Shown: one piece after another, positions 27,536 to 37,279 of the stretch
Numbering within the stretch: position 1 is the first letter of the stretch
Layout: the number at the start of each line of letters is the position of its first letter
From: Acidobacteria bacterium RIFCSPLOWO2_02_FULL_65_29
GTDB taxonomy: Bacteria; Acidobacteriota; Vicinamibacteria; Vicinamibacterales; CAVVIG01
Direction: 5' to 3'
DNA: 64,000 nucleotides
NCBI GenBank assembly: GCA_001767435.1
Contig: MEKT01000206.1
Coordinates: 1 to 64,000 of the forward strand
The notes under the pieces: model-generated
Seen by the model: the letters and a program-made list of their open reading frames with translations, nothing else
Told to the model about the DNA's origin: nothing
Database searches by the model: none
Translations under genes and position numbers: made by a program

Positions 27536-28149
27536 CCGAAGGCGCGCGGAAAGAGGTGGTGGCCGAGAACGCGCGTGATCTGGCCGTGATGCCGCCGCTC
27601 GTGCATCGCCAGAAACCGCAGAATCCTCGGAACATTGCTCGATCCCGTCAGCGGATGCTCGGACACGAGCTGGCTCAGGTCCAGGTCCCGGTTCGCTTCG
27701 AGCAGCTCGCGGGTATCGCCGATCGACTGGGCGAGCGCGCCACGCAGCTCGGCCGCCTCACGGCCGGCCTGCGGGGTCGCCACATCCGGATTGCGGATGG
27801 GCACCAAAGGGAATTCTGTCAGCACGTCCACGATGATGTCGGGGATGAACGCCGACATGAGCGTCATCGGCATCTCGAGCATCGGCAGAAACGGGCGCGG
27901 CAGAAACGCCGGGCCCACATTCACGTCGGCGAATGTGCGGCGCAAGTACGGGCGACGGCCGGCTCGCTTCAACTCGATGAGCGTCCGGATGTCGGACCGG
28001 TACAGGTACTCGGCGCGCAGCAAGTGGTCGAGCACTTCCCCGATCGACCAGCTGGCCTGACGCGGCGAGAAGTCGACCTGGGGCTGGGTCAGAACGGCCA
28101 CGAGCCTGAGCGTCTGGGCACGAGCGGCCGCCAGATCGCCCAGGCTCAT
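27532..28149 (-). CDS. DinB-like four-helix protein
   Basis: 205 residues of the DinB/YfiT four-helix metalloenzyme-like fold. Features are WSIGEVLDHLLRAEYLYRSDI (first metal-binding His) and MHERRHHGQITRVLGHHL near the C-terminus (remaining histidines), which is the usual H...HxxxH layout. Such proteins may bind thiol cofactors or metals. The start overlaps the antiporter stop by 4 bp. The last codons read into the end of the palindromic element, which contributes the stop codon. Confidence 0.8.
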   Translation of the reverse strand: MSLGDLAAARAQTLRLVAVLTQPQVDFSPRQASWSIGEVLDHLLRAEYLYRSDIRTLIELKRAGRRPYLRRTFADVNVGPAFLPRPFLPMLEMPMTLMSAFIPDIIVDVLTEFPLVPIRNPDVATPQAGREAAELRGALAQSIGDTRELLEANRDLDLSQLVSEHPLTGSSNVPRILRFLAMHERRHHGQITRVLGHHLFPRAFG

Positions 28150-29609
28150 GTGAGGCGGGCCACGCCCTCGAGCGCTGCCGACGGCACACGCTCGACCCAG
28201 GGGTGCTTCCTGAGCAGGATCTGCAGAATCGGTGTCGTCATCACGGTGGTCACGAGCGCCATCATCACGAGCATCGTGAAGAGCTTCGGCGTGATGACGC
28301 CAAGGTCGAGCCCCATGTTGAGCACGATGAGCTGCACGAGGCCGCGCGTGTTCATGAGAATGCCGAGCGCAGCCGAATCACGCCAGTTCAGCCCCGACAG
28401 CCGGGAGGCGGCAAGCGTGCCGCCGAACTTGCCGAGGCACGCCATCGCGATGATCACGCCGCAGATCAGCCAGTCCTGCACGCCGCTCACCAGGCCGAGC
28501 TCGGTGCGCGCGCCCGTATAGGCGAAGAACACGGGAAGGAACAACACCGCCACGAAGTCGTCCAGGCGCCGATTGAGCTCGGTGGCGATGCGGCTCCCAT
28601 GGGGGAGGATCGCCCCAAACAGAAACGCCCCGAAGAACCCGTGAATGCCGATGTACTCGGTGGTCATGGCCGACGCCAGCATCGCGATCAGGACGACGCT
28701 CAGTGCGGCCCGCGTCAGGTCCGGCGAGCGATCGAGCCGCGGAATCACGCGGCGCACGAGAGGCGCCGCCACCTGCAGAACGACAAAGAGAAAGGCCACC
28801 GTCAGCAGGACGGTTCGGACCGCGTCGGCCGAACGCGCCTGGACGATGCTCACGACCAGCGCCAGCAGACACCAGGCCGTCACGTCGTCGATGGCGGCGC
28901 AGGTGAGCGCGACGACGCCCATCCGGCTTCGGCTGATCTTCAAATCCGTGAGGATGCGCGCCAGCACCGGGAAGGCGGTCACCGACAGCGAGACACCCGT
29001 GAAGAGCGCGAACACCGTGAAGGGCACGTCGCTCGTGGACAAGATTGGATAGAGCCCGAGCGCCAGCACCGATCCGATCAGAAATGGCGCGATGATGCTC
29101 GCGTGTGAAATGGCCAGCGTCGCGTGCCCGCTCTTCCGCAGCACGCTCAAATCGAGATCGAGACCCACGAGGAAGAGGTAGAGGATGACGCCGAGCTGGG
29201 CGTACACACTGAGAAACGGCGTCACGCTCGCCGGCAGGATCTGGGCGTGCAACGCCGGAGAGATCTGTCCGAGCAGCGACGGCCCGAGCATGATGCCGCC
29301 GACGACCTCGCCGATCACCGCAGGCTGTCCGACCAGGCCGAACAGCCAGCCGGCGACGCGAGCCGTCACCACGATGACCGCGAGCGCCAGCAGCGCGTGA
29401 AACAACGTGTTGATGCTCTGGCCGGCCTCGAGCGGCACGCGCGCGCCGCTTCCGCTCGGAGCGCCCAAGCCCTCGCCGATTGACCGGATGGCCAGAAACG
29501 CGATGACCGCCACGACCACCATGCCTCCGTAGAAGGCGTAGACCTTCGTGCGGCCTGCCCGCGAGAGCGGGGAATCATCGATGTCGGGCGTCATCGCTGT
29601 CCCGCCCAT
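28146..29609 (-). CDS. CPA2-type cation:proton antiporter
   Basis: About 487 residues with roughly 12-13 transmembrane helices. Family landmarks are GQPAVIGEVVGGIMLGPSLLG, GVILYLFLVGLDLDLSVLRK, AIDDVTAWCLLA (the conserved paired aspartates) and FFGAFLFGAILP. It lacks the C-terminal TrkA/RCK domain of KefB/C. The ATG at 29609 shares a base with the upstream stop (TGATG); a second ATG at 29594 is possible. It lies in the middle of the metabolite cluster and may exchange ions or support export of the product. Confidence 0.87.
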   Translation of the reverse strand: MGGTAMTPDIDDSPLSRAGRTKVYAFYGGMVVVAVIAFLAIRSIGEGLGAPSGSGARVPLEAGQSINTLFHALLALAVIVVTARVAGWLFGLVGQPAVIGEVVGGIMLGPSLLGQISPALHAQILPASVTPFLSVYAQLGVILYLFLVGLDLDLSVLRKSGHATLAISHASIIAPFLIGSVLALGLYPILSTSDVPFTVFALFTGVSLSVTAFPVLARILTDLKISRSRMGVVALTCAAIDDVTAWCLLALVVSIVQARSADAVRTVLLTVAFLFVVLQVAAPLVRRVIPRLDRSPDLTRAALSVVLIAMLASAMTTEYIGIHGFFGAFLFGAILPHGSRIATELNRRLDDFVAVLFLPVFFAYTGARTELGLVSGVQDWLICGVIIAMACLGKFGGTLAASRLSGLNWRDSAALGILMNTRGLVQLIVLNMGLDLGVITPKLFTMLVMMALVTTVMTTPILQILLRKHPWVERVPSAALEGVARLT

Positions 29610-31021
29610 CACCGTGCCAGATACGAGGAGTGAAACAGCAATGGAACCGCCGACGGCAACCCGAGGGTGGCGAGGGGTCCGCGTGACACGTTGAAGGCGT
29701 CGAACACGACAAACGACGACGCGATCCGTTCGGCGTCGAACGCCTGGCACACGACGACACCGTTTCGGCGTGCGGCGGGGTCGGGCACGAACAGTGGCTC
29801 GCCGCCAAGGTACGTCAGAGGCGGGGCCTGATAGATCTCCACGTCGCCGGTCTCCCAGTCGAACCGAACCAGTTGATTGAGGAACTTGCGTCCAGGTTTC
29901 CCGGTCGTTCCGATGCCCAGCATCCAAAAATCCCTGTACGGCAGGCCGGTCAAGTCCAGATCGTGCGCCGGAAAATCCGGCGCACACGAATACGACAGCT
30001 CCTGCCGGCCGATCAGACGCGCCGCCTGGACGTCCACGTGATGGCGGACGGGTGTGGCCGTCGGCACGTTGGTGAACAGCGACGGAATCACCTGGTACTG
30101 GTCGTAAATCGGGCGCTCGTACTCGACGACGTCCACCACGAGGCGTCCGTCGGTCTCGAAGGCGTTGACGAGGTGGAGGCAGTACTTGTGCCCGATCGAC
30201 AGGGACGCCGCGAGCTCGCCGCTCTCGCGCGACACGACCATCAACCGGCTCCCGCGCTCGGGCTCCCAGCGGAGGGCGTCCAGAATCGTGGCTCCACCCT
30301 GCATCAGCGCCGCCATATCGAGCACCAGCGGGCTGACATAGAAAACGGCGTACGACGCGCTCACAGCGAAGTCGTGAATCGATGCCGGATATGGCAACGC
30401 GTGGCGTTTGCGGTAGATCAGGCCGCCCGAGCGATCGAACCGGAAGAGGTTGAGCATCGGCCGCTCCGCCGCGAACGCGACGCCGAAGTTGAACATCTCG
30501 CCGGTCCGGTGGTCGAACTTCGGGTGCGCCGAAAACGGCGTGATCTCATTCAGCTGCCCGTTGAAGGTGAAGAGGCCGCGCGTCTCGAGCGTCTGCGGAT
30601 CGAGCGCCCATGGCAGTCCCTGCTCGCCAAACGCCAGCAAGGCGCCGCCATACGGATACGCGCTGACATTGGCCGGCGACTCGATGCCGATGCCGCGCTT
30701 CAGCTGGTCGCCGGGGAACGCCGTGCCAAACTGCCGGAACAGGGCCCGGCCGGCCGATTCCTCCGCCACGAACTTCTCGCTGCGCACGTACCTCGCGGTC
30801 GTACGCGCGCCGCCGCCGCGGAACGCCAGCGCGCAGACGAGGCCATCACCATCGAGCCAGTGGCGGTACTGCAGGCTCCCCCGCGCGAAGCGGCCCGGAC
30901 CGTTCCAGTAGGCGGTGCCGGAAAGAAATGGCGGAAGGACGCCCTCGACCGAAAGGTCCGCGCTTCCCTCGTGGACCTCGATCGAAAACGCACGCTCGAT
31001 GAGCGGCGCGTTATCGGCCAT
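29609..31021 (-). CDS. carotenoid cleavage oxygenase family protein
   Basis: About 470 residues of the RPE65/carotenoid cleavage dioxygenase family. All four iron-binding histidines are visible: SAHPKFDH (H166), SIHDFAVS (H216), CLHLVNAFE (H283) and LLFHSSYL (H464 near the end). The length is normal for a bacterial enzyme. The ATG at 31021 begins MADNAPLIERAF, which suits the family N-terminus. Known relatives oxidatively cleave carotenoid, stilbene or lignostilbene double bonds. No phytoene synthase is nearby, so the substrate is probably the cluster's own polyene or aromatic product, which is an inference. Confidence 0.85.
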   Translation of the reverse strand: MADNAPLIERAFSIEVHEGSADLSVEGVLPPFLSGTAYWNGPGRFARGSLQYRHWLDGDGLVCALAFRGGGARTTARYVRSEKFVAEESAGRALFRQFGTAFPGDQLKRGIGIESPANVSAYPYGGALLAFGEQGLPWALDPQTLETRGLFTFNGQLNEITPFSAHPKFDHRTGEMFNFGVAFAAERPMLNLFRFDRSGGLIYRKRHALPYPASIHDFAVSASYAVFYVSPLVLDMAALMQGGATILDALRWEPERGSRLMVVSRESGELAASLSIGHKYCLHLVNAFETDGRLVVDVVEYERPIYDQYQVIPSLFTNVPTATPVRHHVDVQAARLIGRQELSYSCAPDFPAHDLDLTGLPYRDFWMLGIGTTGKPGRKFLNQLVRFDWETGDVEIYQAPPLTYLGGEPLFVPDPAARRNGVVVCQAFDAERIASSFVVFDAFNVSRGPLATLGLPSAVPLLFHSSYLAR

Positions 31022-31060
31022 GGCGCACACGGCGTCGGTCCCTGAGAGACGCCCCGTCCC

Positions 31061-31120
31061 CGAACGGCGCACGTCGAACGAACGAACGCCGCACGTCGAA
31101 CGAAGAACGCCGAACGGCCG
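31061..31120. repeat. short-word repeat, CGAACG type
   Basis: Words such as GCACGTCGAACG, AACGAACG and AAGAACGCCGAACGG fill the gap between the carotenoid-oxygenase start and the halogenase stop. The same vocabulary occurs on the opposite strand at 37714-37773. Confidence 0.75.
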
Positions 31121-32890
31121 TCATGCTCCGGCGACTGCCGCGGTGCGGCGGGGCATCGACAACCGCATCAGGGCATCGGGCTTCCAGCCCATCGGCCATT
31201 CGTACCTCTCGCGGTGCCCGGCGTGCTCGGCGACGTGGCGCCTCATCTGGGCCGGATCGAACGTCAACCGCTCGAGATCGAGGCTCTCGATGAAGGACTT
31301 GTTGAGAAAGACGCTCGGGTCGTCGACGACCGACGCGTAGATGTGCGCCACCGTCTGCCGCGCCAGATCGAACGTGTTCTGCAACTGGCGGTCGAGGATC
31401 GTCCGTGCCTCGTCGGTGGACACGCCGATTTCGTAGAACGTCTTCTCGGCGACACCCAGGCCGCCGGTCTCATAGAAATCGACGAACATGGGCCGGCGGT
31501 GCGGTTCCTTGTGCTCTTTCTTCCACTGGTAAAAGGCGCTGATGAACGCCTGCAGGCTCGCATTGACGCGTCCGAGCCGGGAGAATCGTTGCAGGAAGGA
31601 CACGAGGAACCGCTTGTCGGTGAAGAGATCGTTGATCATCGGGAACACGTAGAACGCGAAGTAGATCGTGAGTTCCCAGATGTACTTGAGCGAGTACGCC
31701 TCCTGGTCGCCCAGGCAGTCGTAGCTCACGGCGAAGCTCGGCACGTAGGCGGCGTACACGGCCCGCTCGAGCTGCTCGTAGAGGACCGTCTTCTCGTCCA
31801 GTTCCGCCTGATCCTCGGTGAGAATCGCGTCGGTCAGGACGGTGTTGTACACCGAGATGACATCGCCGCCCGGGCTATAGAGCGGGTCGGTCCAGCGGCC
31901 GGCCTCCCCCACCATCGCCCACCGGTTCCGGTCGATGGTCTGCGCCGAGTCGAACGAATAGTCGCGGTAGCACGCCCAGTGCAGGAGCTTCCGCTTCGGA
32001 AGATCGCGGGCGAACAGCGGAAAGTGCTCGCACACCCATTGCACCACCAGCTTCGGATCGTTCACGTCCTCGGGCTTGATCAGGCGGTTGTCGTAGACGA
32101 GCCCGAGGCTCGTGATGCCCTGCAGCGGAATGGTCCAGAACCACAGACCTTCCTCGCAGAAGTGATTCGTGGCGAGCCAGAACGGCAGGTGGCCGAGGTG
32201 CCGGCGCGCGGGGTTGAGCCGGACCTGCTTGTTGGTCGAATCGGTGAGGTACTCGATGTTGAGCAGGCCCTCGACCCAGAAAAACGACGAGCCGTGGCGG
32301 ATGGCGTTCTTCCGCTCGAGCCCCTGCTTCTTCTGTAGGACGTGGGCGCGGCCGGCGGCGTCGACCACCCAGCGCGCCGTGACCGTGCGCGTCTCTCCGT
32401 TGACCGAGTACGAGACGCGATGCGGATCGCCGTTGGACGACAGCGACACGTCGATGTTCAGGGCGTGCAGATCGATCCGGTAGTGGGGATCGAGCTGGTT
32501 ACGCCTCAGCAGCTCCCGCTCGATCTCGTTCCGGTTCAACTGGTACGTCGGCACGTTCGACAACCCGCGGATGTAGGACTGCGAGTAGCTTTCGAACCGG
32601 CTGTTGTCCATGCCCGCGGTCTTCCAGTAGAACCGCAGGTTGTATTTCAGGTAGTGCTCGCGCAGCAGGTACTCTTCGAGCTCGAGCACTTTCGAGAAGT
32701 AATAGCCGCTGACCTGTACGGTCGCCTCACCGACCTTCTGTCCGACCTGTGGCAGCGACACCCGCTTCTCGAGATGCAGGATGGACAGCCGATCGGAGTT
32801 GAGGAGCAGCTGGCGCGCCAGGGACAACCCGGCCAATCCGGCGCCGATGATCACCACGTCGTAGTCGTAGGTGCCGGTCTCTGAAGTCAC
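31121..32890 (-). CDS. flavin-dependent halogenase-like oxidoreductase
   Basis: About 589 residues. The N-terminal FAD motif is GAGLAG (16-21). It is followed by the halogenase-type segment GQKVGEATV with the lysine (K52) used in PrnA-type enzymes, and WFWTIP (250-255), which matches the WxWxIP signature of flavin-dependent halogenases. WVVDAAGR (174-181) is a further FAD-contact motif. The GTG at 32890 is the best start: the frame has no ATG before the conserved region and the upstream stop lies at 32911. The C-terminal 200 residues are a longer helical part than in tryptophan halogenases, suggesting a carrier-bound or lipid-like substrate. Confidence 0.82.
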   Translation of the reverse strand: MTSETGTYDYDVVIIGAGLAGLSLARQLLLNSDRLSILHLEKRVSLPQVGQKVGEATVQVSGYYFSKVLELEEYLLREHYLKYNLRFYWKTAGMDNSRFESYSQSYIRGLSNVPTYQLNRNEIERELLRRNQLDPHYRIDLHALNIDVSLSSNGDPHRVSYSVNGETRTVTARWVVDAAGRAHVLQKKQGLERKNAIRHGSSFFWVEGLLNIEYLTDSTNKQVRLNPARRHLGHLPFWLATNHFCEEGLWFWTIPLQGITSLGLVYDNRLIKPEDVNDPKLVVQWVCEHFPLFARDLPKRKLLHWACYRDYSFDSAQTIDRNRWAMVGEAGRWTDPLYSPGGDVISVYNTVLTDAILTEDQAELDEKTVLYEQLERAVYAAYVPSFAVSYDCLGDQEAYSLKYIWELTIYFAFYVFPMINDLFTDKRFLVSFLQRFSRLGRVNASLQAFISAFYQWKKEHKEPHRRPMFVDFYETGGLGVAEKTFYEIGVSTDEARTILDRQLQNTFDLARQTVAHIYASVVDDPSVFLNKSFIESLDLERLTFDPAQMRRHVAEHAGHRERYEWPMGWKPDALMRLSMPRRTAAVAGA

Positions 32891-32910
32891 GTCCTGGCCC
32901 TGCTCCCCTG

Positions 32911-34221
32911 TCAACGCCGTACGCCCCGTGTCAGCTGGGCCGGCACGGTCCTCTCGTCGGTCCAATCGGCGATCTTCCGCCACGCCACGAGCGACGTGTT
33001 CAGCATCTCATAGTGCTGCATGAAATGCTGGACCAGCATGCGTTTCTCGAGCACCGACATCGAGTGTCCGAGATTCCTGGCCGCCCGGCCGCCGCTCATG
33101 AAATTTGCGAAGGAGATGTAGGCACCGACCGGGTCGACCCCAGTGAGGCGGATCGGGAGCCGGCCCGCAGCGTCCTTGACCGGCGCCATCACCCGCGACG
33201 CCAGGTTGAACGTCATCAGGTCGGCCAGCTGAAAACTCCAGCCCACCGGGTCGATGTCGACCCGGGCCACCTTGTCGGGCCGGTTCACGACGAAGGAGGC
33301 GCGTACGGTGATCGCGCCCGAGGTCTCGACCTTGAAGTACACCGACTGGAAGGCCGCCGCGAAGTGGCCCGGCCCGTACTGAATCATCTCGTCGGGCCCG
33401 CCCGGGGCGTACGGCATGAAGGCATATCCGTAGCCATATTCGCCGAGCACGCCAGGTTCGGGCTTCTCCCGGTTTCGGACAAACTGCGGGCCCAGCAGCA
33501 GATAGGTCTGCTCTTTGAGCGGGTACACCATCTTGGGCGCGCCCGAGCCGAGCGGTGCGTACGACAGGTTGAAGTTGAAGATCTCCACCTTCAGCACGAT
33601 CCAGTCGTACACACGGCCGAGCTCGCGCAGATCCACGATCGCCGCCCGATCCTCGAGCGCGAATTTCCCGACCGGACCTCCCCGAAGCTTGTAATACAGC
33701 TGCTCGAATCCGAATCCGATCCGGCTCTCGCCGGTCGATGGACGCCAGTCGAACGGCCGCAGATAGGGCGAGCCGGACTCGCTCTCCGCATCGGCCGCCG
33801 GCGACGGTTGCCGCGCGTTGCTCACGCGCAGGAAGTACCGCAGGATGAACTCCCGCACCTGCGGCAGAATCCCGTCAGCGTCCGCCTGTTTCTGGCGGTC
33901 GTAGAACATGTCCTGCACGATGCCCATGACCGGCACGGCGCGACCCGAGACGGTGACCGTGTCGAAAAAACTGAAGTTGCCGCCGCCGCTCTCGAACTCC
34001 TCGACCGCCGTGAAATGATCCTGGAAGTCCTCGGGATCCCTCTTGTCCTCGAGCCATCTCGCCAGCTCGGTGCCGTCCTTGAGCGTTTGCTCGGAGTAGC
34101 TCACAATCCGCCGGTCCTCGTCCGTGAAGTCGGCTGGAGTTGGCGCGTCCGTGGGTGCCACGCCTGCGGCGCCTCCGGCGGGCGGTTGGTGCGAACGGTC
34201 CACGACGTCGATCTGTGACAT
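32911..34221 (-). CDS. unknown conserved-looking protein
   Basis: 436 residues, with no signal peptide and no motif I can name. After a Pro/Ala-rich N-terminus come an acidic helix (RRIVSYSEQTLKDGTELARW), a middle beta-rich part (FEQLYYKLRGGPVGKFAL, VEIFNFNLSY) and a C-terminal helical stretch. Aromatic and glycine-rich segments such as LGEYGYGYAFMPYAPGGPDE recall ligand-binding or lipid-binding proteins. It starts 3 bp after the UbiB-like gene stops and ends 20 bp before the halogenase start, so it belongs to the same transcript. It is possibly a partner of one of those enzymes. Confidence 0.7.
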   Translation of the reverse strand: MSQIDVVDRSHQPPAGGAAGVAPTDAPTPADFTDEDRRIVSYSEQTLKDGTELARWLEDKRDPEDFQDHFTAVEEFESGGGNFSFFDTVTVSGRAVPVMGIVQDMFYDRQKQADADGILPQVREFILRYFLRVSNARQPSPAADAESESGSPYLRPFDWRPSTGESRIGFGFEQLYYKLRGGPVGKFALEDRAAIVDLRELGRVYDWIVLKVEIFNFNLSYAPLGSGAPKMVYPLKEQTYLLLGPQFVRNREKPEPGVLGEYGYGYAFMPYAPGGPDEMIQYGPGHFAAAFQSVYFKVETSGAITVRASFVVNRPDKVARVDIDPVGWSFQLADLMTFNLASRVMAPVKDAAGRLPIRLTGVDPVGAYISFANFMSGGRAARNLGHSMSVLEKRMLVQHFMQHYEMLNTSLVAWRKIADWTDERTVPAQLTRGVRR

Positions 34222-34224
34222 GGG

Positions 34225-35832
34225 CTATAAGTCCCTCGCGGCTTTGAGCAGCCAGAATCCCGCTATGAGCAATACCAACGCACCGATGCGCTCGGCGCCG
34301 GCGCCCGGCGCCGGTACGACCACCCGAAAGAGAAACGCGAGCCCGGCCAGCACCGACAACGCGGCGACGAGGGCGACCGTCCCGTTGCGGACCCGGCGCT
34401 GCTCCTCGGAGGTCGGCATGTGGAGCTTGACCCGCAAACGGCCTTCGGCCGCCAGCGTCAGCACCTCGTCGAGCTTCTGCGGCAGGGTCACCATGTTCGC
34501 CAGAAGCGTGTCGAGCGTCGCCGGCACCCCCAGCGGGTTCACGAGCTGGCGGGCCTCGTGCAAGCCGATGCGAAGTCGCGCATCCTGCAGCGCCAGGGTG
34601 AGGACGTCTTTCCCGGGCACCAACGCGTCGGCGCGGACCGATAGCGCGTGGACCGCACGGTACAACTGTAGCAGGTGCGGCCGCAGCCGCCAGCCGGCCT
34701 CGGCGGTCGCCCGCCAATGCACGAGTAAGTGCTCGGCGAGATTGTCTTCGCCGCTCGACTCGCCGTCCCGGAACGGCACGGCCTGGCGAAACCGGCGTCT
34801 CAGTTCCTCTTCGGCCCCGCCGTTCCTGCGCGCCTCGCACTCGGCCATGACCCACTCGCAGGCGCCGTCGGGGTCGTCGGCGGCCGCGGCGTTGATGTAG
34901 CCGAGAAAGCGCACGCGGCCGTCGGAGGTCTGCGTCTCGAACTGGCTACCGACGTAGACCATGCGGTCGGGCAGGAGCAGGACGTCTTGGGGTCCGAAGG
35001 CGCACGGCACGATCCGGCCCTCGATCGCCTGCCGCAGCCACGCGGCGCACAGCTGCCGCGCCACGGGTTCACGCTCGAAGGGCGGCGCCGTCCAGACGCG
35101 GCTGTGGCTGAACGCATCGCCGAGCGCGACACCCTCGACGCGCGCGACCGTCAGCACGCTCACGCTCGAATGATCGCGATAACAGAACGGCGCATCGAAT
35201 GCGCCGATCGTCCGCCAGTCTTCAGCCAGCTGCTGCAGCGCGTCGGCCTGACCGCGCTGGTCGAGCCGGCGGCGAAGCGCCAGGCTGAAATCGACGAGCG
35301 CCGCCTGAAAACGATCCGGGGACACCGCCACGTACGGCTCGACGGCGGACAGCATCGTCAGGTCCCGTTCGAGTCCCTGGGCCACGTCGGGCCGAACGAC
35401 CCGCACCACGATCGGGGCGCCCGGCGCCAGCCACGCGGCGTGGTCCTGAAACAGCAGGCGGACGTTGATCGGCGCCATCTGGAAGCTGAAGAAACGCTGG
35501 GGAGGCGGCGCCCCCAACTCGCGGCGAAAGAGCTGGACGAGATCGGAGGGCGGCGCCGGAAAGCCGACGTCGCGAATGCGTCCGAGCTCCTGACAATCGC
35601 GGCGGGGCAGCAAGTCGAGACGCGAACCGAGGTAGAGACCGAAGCTGGCGAAGACGGGACCGAGCGACTCCAGCGCAGCCCGCAGGCGCGCCCCGTGACG
35701 CTCCTCGGGCACGAGCCGCCCGGACGGAGGCGCCGCGTGCGCCGGCACGCCGATCTGCCGCAAACGCTCCTCCACGTCGTGGCGACGCCCCCGCGACGTC
35801 TGAGCGCTTCCCGCGCCTACCGCCTTGGCCAT
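34225..35832 (-). CDS. UbiB/ABC1-like pseudokinase
   Basis: 535 residues with the layout of UbiB/ABC1 kinase-like proteins: an ABC1 core and two C-terminal transmembrane helices (about 485-532). The signature residues are lost. The KxGQ motif is replaced by FASFGLYLG, the ATP-lysine position reads VVRVVRP, and the HxDxHPGN loop is replaced by AFGPQDVLLL, with no DFG. It is therefore probably inactive as a kinase and may be a scaffold or regulator for the intact UbiB homologue at 37753-39420, as in UbiB-like pairs elsewhere. The start ATG at 35832 is 16 bp from the upstream gene. Confidence 0.7.
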   Translation of the reverse strand: MAKAVGAGSAQTSRGRRHDVEERLRQIGVPAHAAPPSGRLVPEERHGARLRAALESLGPVFASFGLYLGSRLDLLPRRDCQELGRIRDVGFPAPPSDLVQLFRRELGAPPPQRFFSFQMAPINVRLLFQDHAAWLAPGAPIVVRVVRPDVAQGLERDLTMLSAVEPYVAVSPDRFQAALVDFSLALRRRLDQRGQADALQQLAEDWRTIGAFDAPFCYRDHSSVSVLTVARVEGVALGDAFSHSRVWTAPPFEREPVARQLCAAWLRQAIEGRIVPCAFGPQDVLLLPDRMVYVGSQFETQTSDGRVRFLGYINAAAADDPDGACEWVMAECEARRNGGAEEELRRRFRQAVPFRDGESSGEDNLAEHLLVHWRATAEAGWRLRPHLLQLYRAVHALSVRADALVPGKDVLTLALQDARLRIGLHEARQLVNPLGVPATLDTLLANMVTLPQKLDEVLTLAAEGRLRVKLHMPTSEEQRRVRNGTVALVAALSVLAGLAFLFRVVVPAPGAGAERIGALVLLIAGFWLLKAARDL

Positions 35833-35848
35833 GACCGAGCCAGGATCC

Positions 35849-37207
35849 CTATGCGGGCCCCGGCACGTGGTGGAAGAGATCCTCGAGCTTCGCCGCCTGC
35901 CTCAGTTTCGGATAGGTTTCGGTGAGCGCGATCGTGCTCGGCCGCATGATCAGCGACTCCCAGGCGGCGACGGTCGCCGGCTCCGAGTCCTTCGGCAGAT
36001 GCCGCACGAACGGATGAATGTTCGGGTCGTCGGGCGTGGTGTCGAACCGCATCAGCATCGACGAGGTCACGCCGTTGGAGAACGCGGTCGAGCTCGCCAG
36101 CGTCGAGGCGTGATGGCGCAAGAAGGCTTCCATCACCTCCGGGTTCCGCATGTTGACGACGGTGATGGCCCACGACAAACCGGACAGCAGATTCAAATAC
36201 GCGGTTTCGTGCGGGGCCTCGGCAACCTCGCTCATCGCCCGCCACGGTGCGTTGAACGCGGGCAGCATCGTCGTCGGACCGAAGAAGATCGCGCGGCCGA
36301 CGCCGTGCCAGAAGTAGCCGACGAGGTCGGGCTCGATCGCGGGCATCTCGCGATCGATCGCGCCGACCAGATTGGGAAAGAGTGTCCGTGTCGCCAGACC
36401 GAGCGACTCGAGCGCGGCGCCCGCGTAGCCCGGGCGAGACGAGCGGCGGCAGAGCGTCGCGAAACGCGCGATGGCGGCGCGAATCTCCTCAGGGGTGCTC
36501 TCGGCCGTCAACGTCTTCACCAGCCGCTTCGCAAACGACATCCCGATGCCCGCGTGCAGCATCGTCAGGCTCGACGAAGGCAGCGAGGCCGTCGTCGCAT
36601 CGGTCAGCAGGTCGACCGGATCGTGATCCTTGAAACGATCCCATGCGCGATCCGCGTAATAGTGGCCGATCCCTTCGATCGCCCACAGCCGCGGAAACGT
36701 CCCGTAGCGCTCGGCGCGCTCGACGAGCGCCGGGACCGGCACGTGGACGCTCGGGTCGAATCCCAATTGCGATTCGACGGCCGTCACGAGCTGGATGATG
36801 TAGACCTTGTTGGCGAATTCCTGCTGAACGGCGGGCACGTCCTCCGTGGCGTTCATGAACGTGCTGACCCAGGCGACCGGCGGCAGCACGTAGTTGACGC
36901 CGAAATTGAAGGCCGCGCTGCCTTGCATTTCGTCCGCCATGCGCATGAACACGCTGGCGTCGATTGCGGGGGGCCGCAGCATCATCACGTCGACCAGACC
37001 GCGTTGCACGCCGTCGCCGACGCTGAAGGTCGACTTCAGCCAACCATCGAGGTGGGCCTCGGCGGCCTTCGAGACGGTATCCAAGGCCTCCGTCGCGCCC
37101 TGCGTGCGTCCGGCCGGCGGGGGCGACACCAGGTTGGCCATCTGCTGGACACCGAACATCGACATCGCCCATGGCAGCGTGACGACCGACTTTGCTACTT
37201 CGCGCAT
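35849..37207 (-). CDS. unknown protein with shared N-terminal module
   Basis: 452 residues. The N-terminus MREVAKSVVTLPWAMSMFGVQQ closely matches that of the next small protein upstream, and the following 50 residues, ending in VGDGVQRGLVDV, follow the same pattern. The rest (EGIGHYYADRAWDRF, LHAGIGMSFAKRL, HGVGRAIFFGPTTML) repeats small G-x-G hydrophobic motifs. This slightly resembles DUF1702, a family recalled from enediyne and lipid clusters; I cannot confirm it. The ATG at 37207 has a GGGGAG ribosome binding site. Role unknown, but the position places it within the metabolite cluster transcript. Confidence 0.65.
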   Translation of the reverse strand: MREVAKSVVTLPWAMSMFGVQQMANLVSPPPAGRTQGATEALDTVSKAAEAHLDGWLKSTFSVGDGVQRGLVDVMMLRPPAIDASVFMRMADEMQGSAAFNFGVNYVLPPVAWVSTFMNATEDVPAVQQEFANKVYIIQLVTAVESQLGFDPSVHVPVPALVERAERYGTFPRLWAIEGIGHYYADRAWDRFKDHDPVDLLTDATTASLPSSSLTMLHAGIGMSFAKRLVKTLTAESTPEEIRAAIARFATLCRRSSRPGYAGAALESLGLATRTLFPNLVGAIDREMPAIEPDLVGYFWHGVGRAIFFGPTTMLPAFNAPWRAMSEVAEAPHETAYLNLLSGLSWAITVVNMRNPEVMEAFLRHHASTLASSTAFSNGVTSSMLMRFDTTPDDPNIHPFVRHLPKDSEPATVAAWESLIMRPSTIALTETYPKLRQAAKLEDLFHHVPGPA

Positions 37208-37279
37208 ATCGCTCCCCTTCGTTGTCGGAGTGTGGCAACGACGCTGTGACGGGCGCCCTCGTCCATATCAGTCTAGATT

